A stretch of 64,000 nucleotides of DNA. It comes from an uncultured Paracoccaceae bacterium (GTDB lineage Bacteria > Pseudomonadota > Alphaproteobacteria > Rhodobacterales > Rhodobacteraceae). The stretch lies in the NCBI GenBank assembly GCA_951812305.1, contig CATOSB010000009.1:1-64000 (forward strand), given 5' to 3'. Every line of letters begins with the position of its first letter. Positions within the stretch are counted from its first letter, which is position 1. Below are positions 27,190 through 36,416 of this stretch, piece after piece. A program made the position numbers and the translations under genes. The notes below the pieces were generated by a model. It ran no database searches. It was not told where the DNA came from and was given only the letters and a program-made list of their open reading frames with translations.

Positions 27190-27527
27190 GTTGTGATGTC
27201 CTCCAAGACCTGGATGATGAATGTGTCGGTGCTCTTTACTGTATCCATGTCCGTAAATTGAATGTCCGCGTGCCAGCATCCGGTAGGCCATTTGCTCGTC
27301 TCGTCCGCCCGCGCGGAAATGACGAAGCGGCCGCTCATCAGCGGATCGCCAACTATCACAGTCATTTTTACTTTCATTCCGGTTTGCGCGTGGCGCATCT
27401 GGCATTCCGGGGCCCAGACGCTCAGATCGCGAGATACCCCAGCATCTGCCCCCTTTGGTGGGGTCAGCCAGGCGGTGCAGTCGAGTGCGAGGCTGTCGCC
27501 GCGCTTGATGTATATTCTGTCCGGCAT
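27186..27527 (-). CDS. Tail-region protein of unknown function
   Basis: 113 residues from MPDRIYIKRGDSLALDCTAW. The opening IYIKRGDSLxLxC is a recurrent start of beta-sandwich tail proteins in alphaproteobacterial phages. The C-terminus FTDMDTVKSTDTFIIQVLED is beta-strand rich. It overlaps the fibre gene by 4 bp. Confidence 0.55.
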   Translation of the reverse strand: MPDRIYIKRGDSLALDCTAWLTPPKGADAGVSRDLSVWAPECQMRHAQTGMKVKMTVIVGDPLMSGRFVISARADETSKWPTGCWHADIQFTDMDTVKSTDTFIIQVLEDITT

Positions 27528-27546
27528 GTCGTTTCTCCTCCTCAGA

Positions 27547-28020
27547 TCAGAACAGCCCCGGCGCGGTTGCGGGCTCGTAGCGCAGCGCCACCGCGGCGCG
27601 GTCGAGGCCGGGGTCGTACCCGAGCGTGGCGACGATCTCGACGGCGGTAACCTCGATGCCGAGCACGTCGAGCGTACGTTCCCAGTCGGGGGGATGGGCC
27701 CGGGAATCACCGTCGGCCAGGCAGAGCATGATCCGCACGCTGGCCCCGGCACCGCCGCCGGACCGCGCGATCCACGCCATCGCCTCGCGCCCGACATTGT
27801 CCATGCGCAGCTCCGCGCGCGGTGCCCGCCCGGCCCGGTCGTCGGCCATCTTTAGCCGCAGCGCGATGGCGGTATATGTCTGCCCCGCGATGTCGCGGTC
27901 CCCCGGCGACACCGCCAGGCGCAGGGGATCGTCAAGTGCCGGGTGACAGATTTCCAGCGCCGGGACGATGTCCTCGGGCGCGAGTGCGCGCAGGGCGATA
28001 TCGAAGCCGGGGGCGGGCAT
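27547..28020 (-). CDS. DUF1833-like minor tail protein
   Basis: 157 residues from ATG 28020 (overlaps the preceding stop, TGATG). PALEICHPALDDPLRLAVSP, AIALRLKMADDRAGRAPRAE and the LRMDNVGREAMAWI stretch fit the DUF1833 family, which follows the tape-measure-associated gene in GTA-like tails. Confidence 0.65.
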   Translation of the reverse strand: MPAPGFDIALRALAPEDIVPALEICHPALDDPLRLAVSPGDRDIAGQTYTAIALRLKMADDRAGRAPRAELRMDNVGREAMAWIARSGGGAGASVRIMLCLADGDSRAHPPDWERTLDVLGIEVTAVEIVATLGYDPGLDRAAVALRYEPATAPGLF

Positions 28021-28385
28021 CAGGCGGGCCCCTCCAGCGTCAGGCGCAACTCCCAGCGGCGTTGACCTCCGGCGACACGGGCCCGGGCGGTGATGCCGCC
28101 GGCCCCGCCCCGGACACGGACGCGCAGGGATCCCGGCCCCAGCGGATCGGGAAAGGCGAACCAGCGATGGGCATGGGCGTCGGCCCAGCCTGAAAACCGC
28201 TCCAGCGCGGCATCGCTGTCGAGATGTGCGAGGATGTCCCATGTGCGCAGGCCCCGCCCCCGGCGGGCCTGGCGCACCGTGCCGTCCTCAAACGGCGTGC
28301 GCAGCACATCCTCCGCCCGGCCGATCTCGAACGCCTCGGCGTCGATCCGGGCCTCGAAGGGCCAGAGAGGCAGCGGCGCGCTCAC
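28020..28385 (-). CDS. Minor tail protein
   Basis: 121 residues, GTG start overlapping the tape measure stop (GTGA). The motif TPFEDGTVRQARRGRG recurs in a divergent paralogue in the early region (44817-45236, TPFEDGHVRHTRQP). Likely part of the distal tail complex. Confidence 0.6.
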   Translation of the reverse strand: MSAPLPLWPFEARIDAEAFEIGRAEDVLRTPFEDGTVRQARRGRGLRTWDILAHLDSDAALERFSGWADAHAHRWFAFPDPLGPGSLRVRVRGGAGGITARARVAGGQRRWELRLTLEGPA

Positions 28386-31300
28386 CAGAAATCCCCCCGG
28401 CGTTTGCCGATCGCGCGGGACATGGTCTGGCTGATCGGCCCGCCGGTCGCGTCGTCCTCGGTGATGATCCGGACGACCGCCCCCTCGATGTCGGGTTCAA
28501 TAGCCGCCTCGCGTGGCCGCAGCGGCGGCCCGGAGCCCTGGTTGTCGATATGGACGCGGAGTTGGCGAGGGCCGTCCGCCGCGCTGGCCAGCCGTTCCAT
28601 GAGGGGCGTCAGGGAGGCCGCAAGCCGGTCGGCGATGTCCTGGCCGGTCGCCGCCGCCGACACACCGACGGTCGGGGCGGCGGGCTCGTATATTTTCGGG
28701 ATCGTGGCGGGGTCGATGGCAACACCGCCCGCATGAAACCGCGGCCGGTCCAGCGAGGCCAGCGCCGCCTCGATCGCGGCCGCCTGGGGCGCGGTCAGCA
28801 CCGCCTCGCCGGCGGTGAGAAGGGCCGGCACCTCGCGGGACGAGGGACCATGGCGGGAAGACGCAGTCACGATCTCGCGGGCGCGGGTGAGCGCTGTCGC
28901 CCCGGCCACACCGCCGGAATGATAGAGTGCAGGCGTATCGGTGACGACGCCGCCCACATGCCACGGCCGCGCGGTCGGTCGCGGAGATGTTGCCGGGGCG
29001 GCTCCGCCGCCGAATATCCCGCCAAGGACCTCGCTGAGCGCATCCGCCAGCGGCCCGGTGATGCCCTGGCGGATGACAATGCGGGCGAGATCGGCCAGGA
29101 TCGCATCGACCAGCCCGGAAAACTCAATCTTGCCGGTGGTGACAAAGCCCACCAGCGCGTCCTCCATGCCCTTCAGGGCGCGCGTGGTGGCCTCGGCGAT
29201 CTCGTCGCCGGCGTGGATCGCGTCCTCGGCATAGTCCCGCAACGCCCCGGCCATGGCGGCGGCGCCCTGCGGGCCGAGGCGCAGCTCGCGATTGAGTTCC
29301 GCGGCCTCGGTTGCCGCCGCGATCAGCGCGGTCTCAAGCGCGCGGATCCCGGCGACCTGCGCGGCGGCGCCGGGTGCGTCGCCCACTTTGGCGATGGCCG
29401 CCTCGGCGAGATGTGCGGCCTCGGCCGCCGCAATGGCGCGGGCCTCCTCGACCTCGCCCAGGCCCTGCAGCGACACCCGGGCGCGCTCGGCGGTGCGGAC
29501 ATAACCCTCGAGCCGGCGCTCCAGCGTCGCGGTGGGATCGGCGCCGCGCCCGCCACCGCCGCGCCCGCCACCGCCGCGCCCGCCACCGCCGCGCCGGGCC
29601 TTGCGCAGTGCGGCCTCCGCGGCGGCGGTTTGCTGATTGAGGCGGGCCTCCTCGGCGGCTTCGTCGGCAGTGGTTTGCGCTGCAAGCCGCCGGTCCCGCA
29701 ATATCTGTTGAATTATGCCGCTGTCCACGCCCTGGCCCCGGAGGCTGGCCTCCGCGGCGGCGATATTGCCCTCGGCGTCATGCAGCGCCTCCGCGCGGGC
29801 CCTCTGCACCGGCTGGCCTACGGTCGCGGCACGGATGCGCGCGATCGCGAGGCCATGGCTTGCCCCGGCGGCGAGCCCATCGAGCGCGGCCAGGGCGCGT
29901 TCGAATTCTTCGGCCAGCGTGCGCGCCTGCTCGGACATCGTGTCGAGGCCCGGGTTGCGGCCATCGGTTGCGAGCAATTCACGCAGATGGCCCTCGAGAT
30001 CCACCACGTCACCCAGCAGCTGATCGTTCTGGGCTTGCTGATCATCCGTAAGGTCTGGGGCCGCATTGGCGGCGGCGCGGAGCGCATGGCGCAGCCTTGT
30101 GGCGGCCTCCTGCTGGGCCTTGATCCCGTCCGCGTCGCGGAGCGCCTCAAGCGCCGCGCCGACCTCTCTGACGGCGTCGACGCTCAGACCCGTCTTCGCG
30201 GCCAGCTTCTCAAAGCCCGCCTCCGCCAGATTCAGGCGCTCTGCGATCTTATCCCCGACAAAGTCGGAATTCGTTTGCAGGTCAAAGACGGCCAGCGCCA
30301 GCGCCTCTACGGAGACACCGGCGGCTTTCGCCTCGTCGGCAATATCCGCAAATCCGAACTGGTAGAGAACATCGCGCGGGTTGACCCGTGACCATGGCTG
30401 GATCGCAGCATTATACTTCCGGCCAAAAGCCTCCGCATCGCCGGCGTGGGCAACATGCTGCCGGAACGCTTCTGCAAACTCCAGCGCGGCTTTCTCCCCG
30501 GCGGCACGGGCGGAATATGCGGTCCTGTCGAGCGTCTTGGCGGCGAGATCGCCGGACAGAATGTCCTCGACCGCCTGCCGGGCGGCACGGGCGCTGGCGC
30601 GGCGTTCAATCTCCCGCTCGGCGGCGATGAGCGCGTAGACCCCGGCCGTCACTTCGCCGTATTTTTCGCGAATGGCGTCGAGATCGCCGCGCAGATCTTG
30701 CAGGCCGCGCAGCCGGTCGGTGCTGTCGGCCAGCCGGTCGGTGGCGTTGCCAGCCTCTTCGGCCGCCTCGCCGGCGCCGAAGAGATGCCCGGCCAGGGGG
30801 ATGAGCACGGCCGAGGCGGTGCCGAGGACGACACCAAGAAGCCCGAACCCCGACAGCAACTGCGGCAACTGCTGGCTGAGCGCGCGGGAGGCCGCGGTGC
30901 CGGAGGCCATCTGCACCGCCACGTCCTGCACCTGGTAGCCGACATTGATCAGGGAGGCCCGGCTGGCCCCCATAGCCTGGCGATGGGCCAGGCCCGCCGC
31001 AGCCCCGGCCCGGGTGGCCCGGGTGAGCCGCTCCTGCGCGGTGGCGGCCTGCAATGCGGTCCGCGCGGCGCGCTGGGTGGCCATAACCGCGGAGGTCTCC
31101 GCCCGCGCCACACGCAGCGCCTCCCGTGCCGCGCGATCACGGTACACGGCCAGCTTCAGCGCCGCTCGGGCGGCCTTGGTATCCGCCGCACTTACGCGCT
31201 CCCGCACTGCGCTCAACTCCCGCGCGGCGCGCGCCGCATGCTGCGCGGCTGTCGCCTGTCCGGCAGTGGCCGCCGCCCCGGCCCGGGTGGCCCGGGTGAG

Positions 31301-31498
31301 CCGCTCCTGTGCGGTGGCGGCGCCGCGGGCGGCGGTGGTGCTGCGGGCGATGCCCGAGGCAGCCTGCTCATAGCCCCGCCCCGCGGTTCGCGCGGTGGTG
31401 CCGGCCTGCCCGGTCTCCGCGCGCAAGCGGCGCAATTCGGCGCGTGCCTGATCCAGATCGGCGCGGATCCGCAGGGCGAGGTCCAGATCGCCACTCAT
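28382..31498 (-). CDS. Tail tape measure protein
   Basis: 1038 residues, almost entirely Ala/Arg-rich helix at the N-terminus (AELRRLRAETGQAGTTARTA), with two copies of AQERLTRATRAGAA. A hydrophobic segment lies near 240 (LLSGFGLLGVVLGTASAVLI). A Gly-Arg low-complexity block near residue 640 (GGGGRGGGGRGGGGRG) is encoded by a short DNA repeat around 29550. The length predicts a flexible tail of about 150 nm, fitting a siphovirus rather than a contractile Mu tail. Confidence 0.85.
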   Translation of the reverse strand: MSGDLDLALRIRADLDQARAELRRLRAETGQAGTTARTAGRGYEQAASGIARSTTAARGAATAQERLTRATRAGAAATAGQATAAQHAARAARELSAVRERVSAADTKAARAALKLAVYRDRAAREALRVARAETSAVMATQRAARTALQAATAQERLTRATRAGAAAGLAHRQAMGASRASLINVGYQVQDVAVQMASGTAASRALSQQLPQLLSGFGLLGVVLGTASAVLIPLAGHLFGAGEAAEEAGNATDRLADSTDRLRGLQDLRGDLDAIREKYGEVTAGVYALIAAEREIERRASARAARQAVEDILSGDLAAKTLDRTAYSARAAGEKAALEFAEAFRQHVAHAGDAEAFGRKYNAAIQPWSRVNPRDVLYQFGFADIADEAKAAGVSVEALALAVFDLQTNSDFVGDKIAERLNLAEAGFEKLAAKTGLSVDAVREVGAALEALRDADGIKAQQEAATRLRHALRAAANAAPDLTDDQQAQNDQLLGDVVDLEGHLRELLATDGRNPGLDTMSEQARTLAEEFERALAALDGLAAGASHGLAIARIRAATVGQPVQRARAEALHDAEGNIAAAEASLRGQGVDSGIIQQILRDRRLAAQTTADEAAEEARLNQQTAAAEAALRKARRGGGGRGGGGRGGGGRGADPTATLERRLEGYVRTAERARVSLQGLGEVEEARAIAAAEAAHLAEAAIAKVGDAPGAAAQVAGIRALETALIAAATEAAELNRELRLGPQGAAAMAGALRDYAEDAIHAGDEIAEATTRALKGMEDALVGFVTTGKIEFSGLVDAILADLARIVIRQGITGPLADALSEVLGGIFGGGAAPATSPRPTARPWHVGGVVTDTPALYHSGGVAGATALTRAREIVTASSRHGPSSREVPALLTAGEAVLTAPQAAAIEAALASLDRPRFHAGGVAIDPATIPKIYEPAAPTVGVSAAATGQDIADRLAASLTPLMERLASAADGPRQLRVHIDNQGSGPPLRPREAAIEPDIEGAVVRIITEDDATGGPISQTMSRAIGKRRGDFW

Positions 31499-31505
31499 GC
31501 CGGCG

Positions 31506-32164
31506 TCACCGTGTCAGCAGGCCTGCCGCCAGCGCCGTGGCAAGGGTCTGCGCCTCGCGGGCGCGCCGGGTCTCGCCGGCCTGCCACAGGAGCATGATCT
31601 GCCGCCATGTCAATGTGTCCGGGAGGGATCGGATGTCTCCGTGCCCCTCGGCGGCAAGGGTTGCGAGGATGTCTGCGAGGCCGACAGGCGTGCCATCCAT
31701 CCCGGCCCGGCCTCGGCCACGATGTGGCGCACGAAAAAACCCATGTTCGCCTGCCAGAGCGCGCCCGAAACCTTTGCCGCATCCGCGTCCCGGAGCCGGG
31801 CCAGCCAGTCCACCTCGCGCCCGCAAGCGCGGGCCGCAATCTCCAGCCAGAGATCGCCATGAGCGGCAAGCGCCGCCTCTACCACGCCGCCCGAAGGCTC
31901 GGCCTCGTCGCCCACTTGTGCCGCCAGGTCGGCAATCAGCGGCCCGGCCAGCGCGCGGATCTCGAGCCCCTCGCGGAACCGGAACTCGCGCACCGTGATC
32001 TGCACCGGTTTCCCGGTGTCCGGATCGGCCACCTCGAGCGCGATATCGGGATCGAGGATCTCGAGCGCCTTGGCATCGGATGCCGGGGCGGGCTTTGGTG
32101 TGATGTTTCGTGCTTTTCGGGGTTTTCGGGGTTTTGCGGGTTTACGTGCCAAGGGGCTCTCCAT
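31506..32164 (-). CDS. Tail assembly chaperones, G/GT-type overlapping pair
   Basis: ORF 1 (32164-31610, start MESPLARKPA, 184 aa) has a Lys/Pro-rich N-terminus and a DUF6631-like body (ITVREFRFREGLEIRALAGP). ORF 2 ends at 31506 (LADILATLAAEG, TWRQIMLLWQAGETRRAREA) in the -1 frame and overlaps the end of ORF 1. On the minus strand at 31742-31733 a run GGGTTTTTTC forms a G GGT TTT slippery site inside the overlap. A -1 shift there fuses the two proteins, as in lambda G/GT. Independent initiation of ORF 2 at the ATG at 31700 is the alternative. Confidence 0.7.
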
Positions 32165-32930
32165 CGACGATGAGGGCGGCGCCGCAATCCGCCGGCTGGA
32201 GGATGAGCGCGGCGATCTGCAGTCCCTGGATATCCTGACCGATGAGCGACAGATCGCCGGCGGGGCGCAGCGAGACGAGCGGCGCGTAGTAATGCCGCCC
32301 ATGGCTGTCAGGGACGATATCGGGCGAGAGCTCGATATAGCGCAGCGCGCCGCGCACCGGTTGCGGGTGGTCGATCGCCAGGCGCTCGCCTTTGGTCACG
32401 GTGTAGCTGGCATAGAGCGTATCGCCGTTTGCGGCACCGCCGTCGGATTGCAGGAGCCGGAGGCGGCCGTGACTCTCCTCGGCGCGGTAATGGGTGCCGA
32501 CCGCCAGCTTGGTGCCGGCCTTGTTTTTCGCCTTGTAGACCACCAGATCCTTGACCTTGCGTCCGCGCGCGCCTGGCAGGCCGTAGCAGGGCCCGGTCTC
32601 GATCGCGGCCACGGCGATCTCGTCATCCTTGACCGCCTCCTCCGGGCGCGGCAGGGCGGCGTCCGAGCCGAGAAAGGCGGCAAGGTTGGCGAGCGACATG
32701 TCGTTCAAGGTCATCGTGATGGTGCGGGTGACCGAGCGGACGGCATCGACCAGCGTGCGCGGCGGGCCCGAGGAGGATTGCACCGTGACGCGCTCCTCCT
32801 GAATGGCGAGCGTGGCCTGGCTGACATGGCCGAGATGGCGCTCCGCGCCCAGGGCCCCGCCGGGTTCAAGGGGCGCGAAATATAAATCTCCCGCCCCGAC
32901 GATGATGTTGTCTCGATGATTGCTGATCAT
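32142..32930 (-). CDS. Phage tail tube-like protein
   Basis: 262 residues from ATG 32930, overlapping the previous stop (ATGA). GAGDLYFAPLEPGGALGAER and RTITMTLNDMSLANLAAFLG are typical of tail tube proteins. It precedes the tail chaperones, the usual siphophage order. Overlaps the chaperone start by 23 bp. Confidence 0.7.
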   Translation of the reverse strand: MISNHRDNIIVGAGDLYFAPLEPGGALGAERHLGHVSQATLAIQEERVTVQSSSGPPRTLVDAVRSVTRTITMTLNDMSLANLAAFLGSDAALPRPEEAVKDDEIAVAAIETGPCYGLPGARGRKVKDLVVYKAKNKAGTKLAVGTHYRAEESHGRLRLLQSDGGAANGDTLYASYTVTKGERLAIDHPQPVRGALRYIELSPDIVPDSHGRHYYAPLVSLRPAGDLSLIGQDIQGLQIAALILQPADCGAALIVDGEPLGT

Positions 32931-33439
32931 AATGTATCCTCTGGTGGCTGGGCATGTATCCAGTATTTGGCCGCCCATTCGTCCTGCCAGACCACGCGTC
33001 CGGCCTCGATCTCCAGCAAACGCCCGGAGACCAGCGCCAGCGGGGCCGGGCGGCCCGGAACACCGGCGCAGGGGTCGGGGCACCAGCCGAGAAGCCGCCT
33101 GCGCACCGGGCCCAGAAGCTCCGCCAGGCGGCCCCGGGATCGGGTCTTCCTGCCGCGCGGATCGTCCGGGGCGGCGATCAGGATCGTGGTGGCGATGGTC
33201 AGCGTGACCTCTTGCAGCGCGCCGGCCCGGCCGGTGCGGTTGGGTCCGGCGGAAAACGCCGCCGGCACCACCGCCAGGACGGGTGGTTTGAGCGTGGTCT
33301 CGGCCGCCGCATCCAGCAAGCCGATCACGCGGCGAAACGGACGGCCGGGACCGGCGAGCGGTGCCAGATGCTCGGTCAGCGCATCGCAGATCAGCAGGCC
33401 CGGATCGGGTGCGGTGTGGGGTGTCTCCAGCCGGGTCAT
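32927..33439 (-). CDS. DUF1834 family (Mu gp37-like)
   Basis: 170 residues. LLICDALTEHLAPLAGPGRP and the LVSGRLLEIEAGRVVWQDEW end resemble Mu-like gp37 proteins that join head completion to tail. Overlaps both neighbours by 4 bp. Confidence 0.6.
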   Translation of the reverse strand: MTRLETPHTAPDPGLLICDALTEHLAPLAGPGRPFRRVIGLLDAAAETTLKPPVLAVVPAAFSAGPNRTGRAGALQEVTLTIATTILIAAPDDPRGRKTRSRGRLAELLGPVRRRLLGWCPDPCAGVPGRPAPLALVSGRLLEIEAGRVVWQDEWAAKYWIHAQPPEDTL

Positions 33440-34029
33440 GACGTGGCTCCTGCGGCCCGGCTGATCGCACGCGCCGCAATCTCCAGCACCGCATCGCGAT
33501 CAGACGCATCAAGCCCCAGGAAGGGCCGGGCCGGCATGGCGATCTCGCGGGCGCCGATTTCGGCGAATGCCACACGTACCGTGCCCGCCTTGCGCGCCCG
33601 GGTACTCTTGCGCGAGGCAAAGCGCATCACATAGGCACCCGAGGCGGTCTTCACGCGGCGGAAGGCCAGCGTCTGGCGGCGGGCCTTCTGTTTGATGGTG
33701 CCGCCGAACTGGTGGATCGCGGCATAGATGACATTGGTGCCGACATCGACGCCGGTCGCGTCGACGCGGTGGGTGACCGACGATCCCAGACGCCCGGATT
33801 TGACAAGTGTCTGCCCGCCGTCCCGACCGGCGCGTTTCGAGGGTGGCCATTTTTTGCCATCCGGGCCGGTCCCGGTCTCAAAGCGCCGCGCGACCGTCGC
33901 CACGAGCATGGCGCCGATCTCGTCAAAGACCGCGCGCGGGTCCTCCGCGACGCGCTCCATCCGCGTGAGCGCCCCCCGGACCTCCGCATCGTCCCACTCC
34001 AGATCGATCCTGACGCCGGCACCGGCCAT
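33436..34029 (-). CDS. Phage virion morphogenesis protein (Mu gpG-like)
   Basis: 197 residues from ATG 34029 (stop of the previous gene overlaps, TGACATG). IDLEWDDAEVRGALTRMERV, MLVATVARRFETGTGPDGKK, WPPSKRAGRDGGQTLVKSG and NVIYAAIHQFGGTI are the family hallmarks (phage virion morphogenesis / gp G, tail completion). Confidence 0.85.
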   Translation of the reverse strand: MAGAGVRIDLEWDDAEVRGALTRMERVAEDPRAVFDEIGAMLVATVARRFETGTGPDGKKWPPSKRAGRDGGQTLVKSGRLGSSVTHRVDATGVDVGTNVIYAAIHQFGGTIKQKARRQTLAFRRVKTASGAYVMRFASRKSTRARKAGTVRVAFAEIGAREIAMPARPFLGLDASDRDAVLEIAARAISRAAGATS

Positions 34030-34030
34030 G

Positions 34031-34480
34031 TCAGCACTCCCCCGGTGCGCCACGGCCCAGGGCGACGGCGATCACCGCAGACGGCCCCCGCACAGAGATC
34101 AGCGTCTCCTCGCGGCGCGCCACGATGGAACTGGCGGCGTCAAGCAGCGCGCTCTTGCCATCGACCAACCCGCGCAGCGCCGAGCGCGCCGCGCGGGCGC
34201 GGGCGATCACGCCTTCGGGCGGTGCCTCGTCATAGAGCCTGAGCCGCGCCAGATCGCAGGCCGCCGCGGTCAGCGCCGGCCAGGGGCCGGGGCCTTCCAG
34301 CGGCAGATCCCAGGCCCGCGCCAGGGCCGCGTCGATCTCGGCGGAGACATCCGCCAGGACCGCGTCAATGCGGCCCGGATCGTCGCGCCCGTCCATGTCC
34401 TCGTCAGCCAGATCGCCGATCTCGCAAGACCCGAAGCGCGCCACCAGATCGGCGCGGGTCGCGTAACGGGTCGGCCTCAT
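34031..34480 (-). CDS. DUF1320 family (Mu gp36-like)
   Basis: 149 residues. RYATRADLVARFGSCEIGDL at the N-terminus and the helical LARAWDLPLEGPGPWPALTA, LRLYDEAPP segment match the Mu gp36 / DUF1320 head-tail adaptor type. Confidence 0.8.
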   Translation of the reverse strand: MRPTRYATRADLVARFGSCEIGDLADEDMDGRDDPGRIDAVLADVSAEIDAALARAWDLPLEGPGPWPALTAAACDLARLRLYDEAPPEGVIARARAARSALRGLVDGKSALLDAASSIVARREETLISVRGPSAVIAVALGRGAPGEC

Positions 34481-34695
34481 ACCTCATCCTCTGCCTCGGC
34501 GGGAACCGCCGCGCCGTCGGCGATCAGGCCGTCGGCGATGCCCGGCACCATGTCCAGAATGGCTCCGGTCTCATGGCGGACCCGGTCGATCTGCACCGGC
34601 GTGGTCAGCCGGACGCGGACCGTTTTGTCAGTCCCGGCACCCGGAGGATCCTTCGCGGGGGTCGTCGTCTGTTTGGCCGGTTTCCGCTGCGTCAT
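34477..34695 (-). CDS. Small head-region protein (Mu gp35-like position)
   Basis: 72 residues. A Lys/Pro/Thr-rich N-terminus is followed by KTVRVRLTTPVQIDRVRHET and a short acidic end. It fills the slot between capsid and DUF1320 where Mu has gp35. The motif VRLxxPVxxDRVRHExGxxL is common to such proteins. Overlaps DUF1320 by 4 bp. Confidence 0.6.
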   Translation of the reverse strand: MTQRKPAKQTTTPAKDPPGAGTDKTVRVRLTTPVQIDRVRHETGAILDMVPGIADGLIADGAAVPAEAEDEV

Positions 34696-34710
34696 CTCTC
34701 ACCCCACCCG

Positions 34711-35664
34711 TTACGCCACGGCGTCTTTGATAAGATAGCCGGCCGCAGGGGCCAGAATCCGCTCCTCGCAGCTGTCGACCACGCGGATGCGGTGCAGCCC
34801 GCGTGCGCCGCGCGCACCCTCGAATCGGGAATAGACCTCAAGACCACGATAGCCCGCGGTCACACCCAGTTGCGGTGCGCCCATGGGATCAGGCGCGGGC
34901 GACCGGCGATAGAGCAGCGCCGACTTGCCCCAGATGCGGGCGAGCGTTGGCGGCTGGCCTTGCGCGGCGGTGTTGATCCGGCTCTGTCCGACGACGATGT
35001 CCTCAAGTTCGAAGAGATCGGCAATGGCGCGCCGCGCGGCGATGGCGACATCGCCCGAGGTCGCGTTGACCGCCTTGGCGATCTTCTTGTGCGATCTGAG
35101 CTTCAGCCAGACCGAAGAACCCATGGCAAGATGCGTGGGCGCCACGATCATCGCGTCGATCGCCTTGAGAATATCATCGACCGGATCGGAATGGGCGTGG
35201 TCAGCCGACCACTGGTCGTTGACCCCCAGCGTCACCTTGTTGGTGTCGGCATATGTGGCGGCGTTCAGGACGAGATCGGCCACGCGCTTCTCGCGCCCGA
35301 TGGCCAGAAGGTCGGTCAGTGTCATCACCGAGCGGTCGCGCGGGTCGGAGACGCCGGGGGGTATGTTGCGGATGTCATCGTCCGGAATGAGGTCCTGCAG
35401 ACCGTAATCGGTGACCATGCCGGCCATCTCGGTCGCACTCAGGTGTACGGTCGTGGGGTCCGAGCGCCGCCCGATCCGCGTGTCGGGAAGCGTGTAGCTT
35501 TCGGCCAGCGGATAAGCGGTGTAGCGGTAGGTCCGCAAGGGCACCGTGACACGCGGCAGCACCAGATCGGCGATGTAGGCCGGGTTGCGGTACCCTATCG
35601 CAATGCCGGTGCGCGTCTCGTCGACCGGATAGGCCGAGCCGGGATGGGGGATTGGGTCGGGCAT
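34711..35664 (-). CDS. Major capsid protein
   Basis: 317 residues, GAGGAGA 10 nt before the ATG. RNPAYIADLVLPRVTVPLRT, KRVADLVLNAATYADTNKVT, WSADHAHSDPVDDILKAIDA and KVNATSGDVAIA-like helices (here KAVNATSGDV) are those of HK97-fold capsids of Mu-like phages. It is the largest head component between the cement protein and DUF1320. Confidence 0.85.
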   Translation of the reverse strand: MPDPIPHPGSAYPVDETRTGIAIGYRNPAYIADLVLPRVTVPLRTYRYTAYPLAESYTLPDTRIGRRSDPTTVHLSATEMAGMVTDYGLQDLIPDDDIRNIPPGVSDPRDRSVMTLTDLLAIGREKRVADLVLNAATYADTNKVTLGVNDQWSADHAHSDPVDDILKAIDAMIVAPTHLAMGSSVWLKLRSHKKIAKAVNATSGDVAIAARRAIADLFELEDIVVGQSRINTAAQGQPPTLARIWGKSALLYRRSPAPDPMGAPQLGVTAGYRGLEVYSRFEGARGARGLHRIRVVDSCEERILAPAAGYLIKDAVA

Positions 35665-35675
35665 CTGCTGTCTCC

Positions 35676-36416
35676 TCAGATCCGTTGCGGTGCGACCAGC
35701 ACCTGGATGATGGCACCGTCCGCGCCCGCGGTGAGGGCGATGCCGACAACGAAGTCTTTCGCGGTTGTGGTTGCGACCGCCTTGCCGTCGGCATCGGCCT
35801 TTAGGCTGGCACCGCGCGCGACCGCACCGCCCGCCTCGCAGAGGGCGGTCCCGGCGAGGTGGACATCCACCGTCGCGCCGGACGCTGTGTTGACCTCGGA
35901 GGAGATGCCGATCGGGCGCTCGGCGATCGTGGTATCGCTGCTGGCGTCGGCCTGGATCACCGCACCATCGGCGGTGCCGATCTGCACGATGCGTCGCGCC
36001 GCGATGGGCCCGCCGGCCGTAAACGCGCGCGCCATCATGTAGATGCGCTGCGGTGCGATCAGCACCGGGATGATGTCGCCGTCCGCCGCGGCGGAGGTCA
36101 GGGCAATGCCGACCACAAAATCGTTCCCGGTTTCGGTTGCGACCGCCTTGCCGCTGGCATCGGCCTTGACCGACGCGCCGCGCGTGACCGCACCGCCCGC
36201 CACGCAGAGGGCAATGCCGGCGAGGTGGACATCCACCGTCGCGCCGGACGCTGTGTTGACCTCGGAGGAGATGCCGATCGGGCGCTCGGCGATCGTGGTA
36301 TCGCTGTCGGCGTCGGCCTGGATCACAGCGCCGTCGGCGGTACCGATCTGCACGATGCGTCGTGCCTTGATGGTGCCGCCCGCCAGAAAGGCGCGGGTAA
36401 GTGTTGGGTTATGCAT
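35676..36416 (-). CDS. DUF2190-type capsid cement protein, internally duplicated
   Basis: 246 residues built of two homologous units (about 1-125 and 126-246). Each contains ARRIVQIGTADGAVIQADA, TTIAERPIGISSEVNTASGA and TVDVHLAG. Single-unit DUF2190 proteins are about 110-120 residues and decorate capsids as trimers. The DNA of the units is also nearly identical (around 35856-35950 and 36217-36310), so the duplication is recent. Starts 8 bp inside the protease gene. Confidence 0.8.
   Translation of the reverse strand: MHNPTLTRAFLAGGTIKARRIVQIGTADGAVIQADADSDTTIAERPIGISSEVNTASGATVDVHLAGIALCVAGGAVTRGASVKADASGKAVATETGNDFVVGIALTSAAADGDIIPVLIAPQRIYMMARAFTAGGPIAARRIVQIGTADGAVIQADASSDTTIAERPIGISSEVNTASGATVDVHLAGTALCEAGGAVARGASLKADADGKAVATTTAKDFVVGIALTAGADGAIIQVLVAPQRI

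Noticed and set aside
29530..29600. Low-complexity CCGCCG tract as a regulatory repeat
   Set aside because: It encodes the Gly-Arg block of the tape measure protein in frame and has no further copies.
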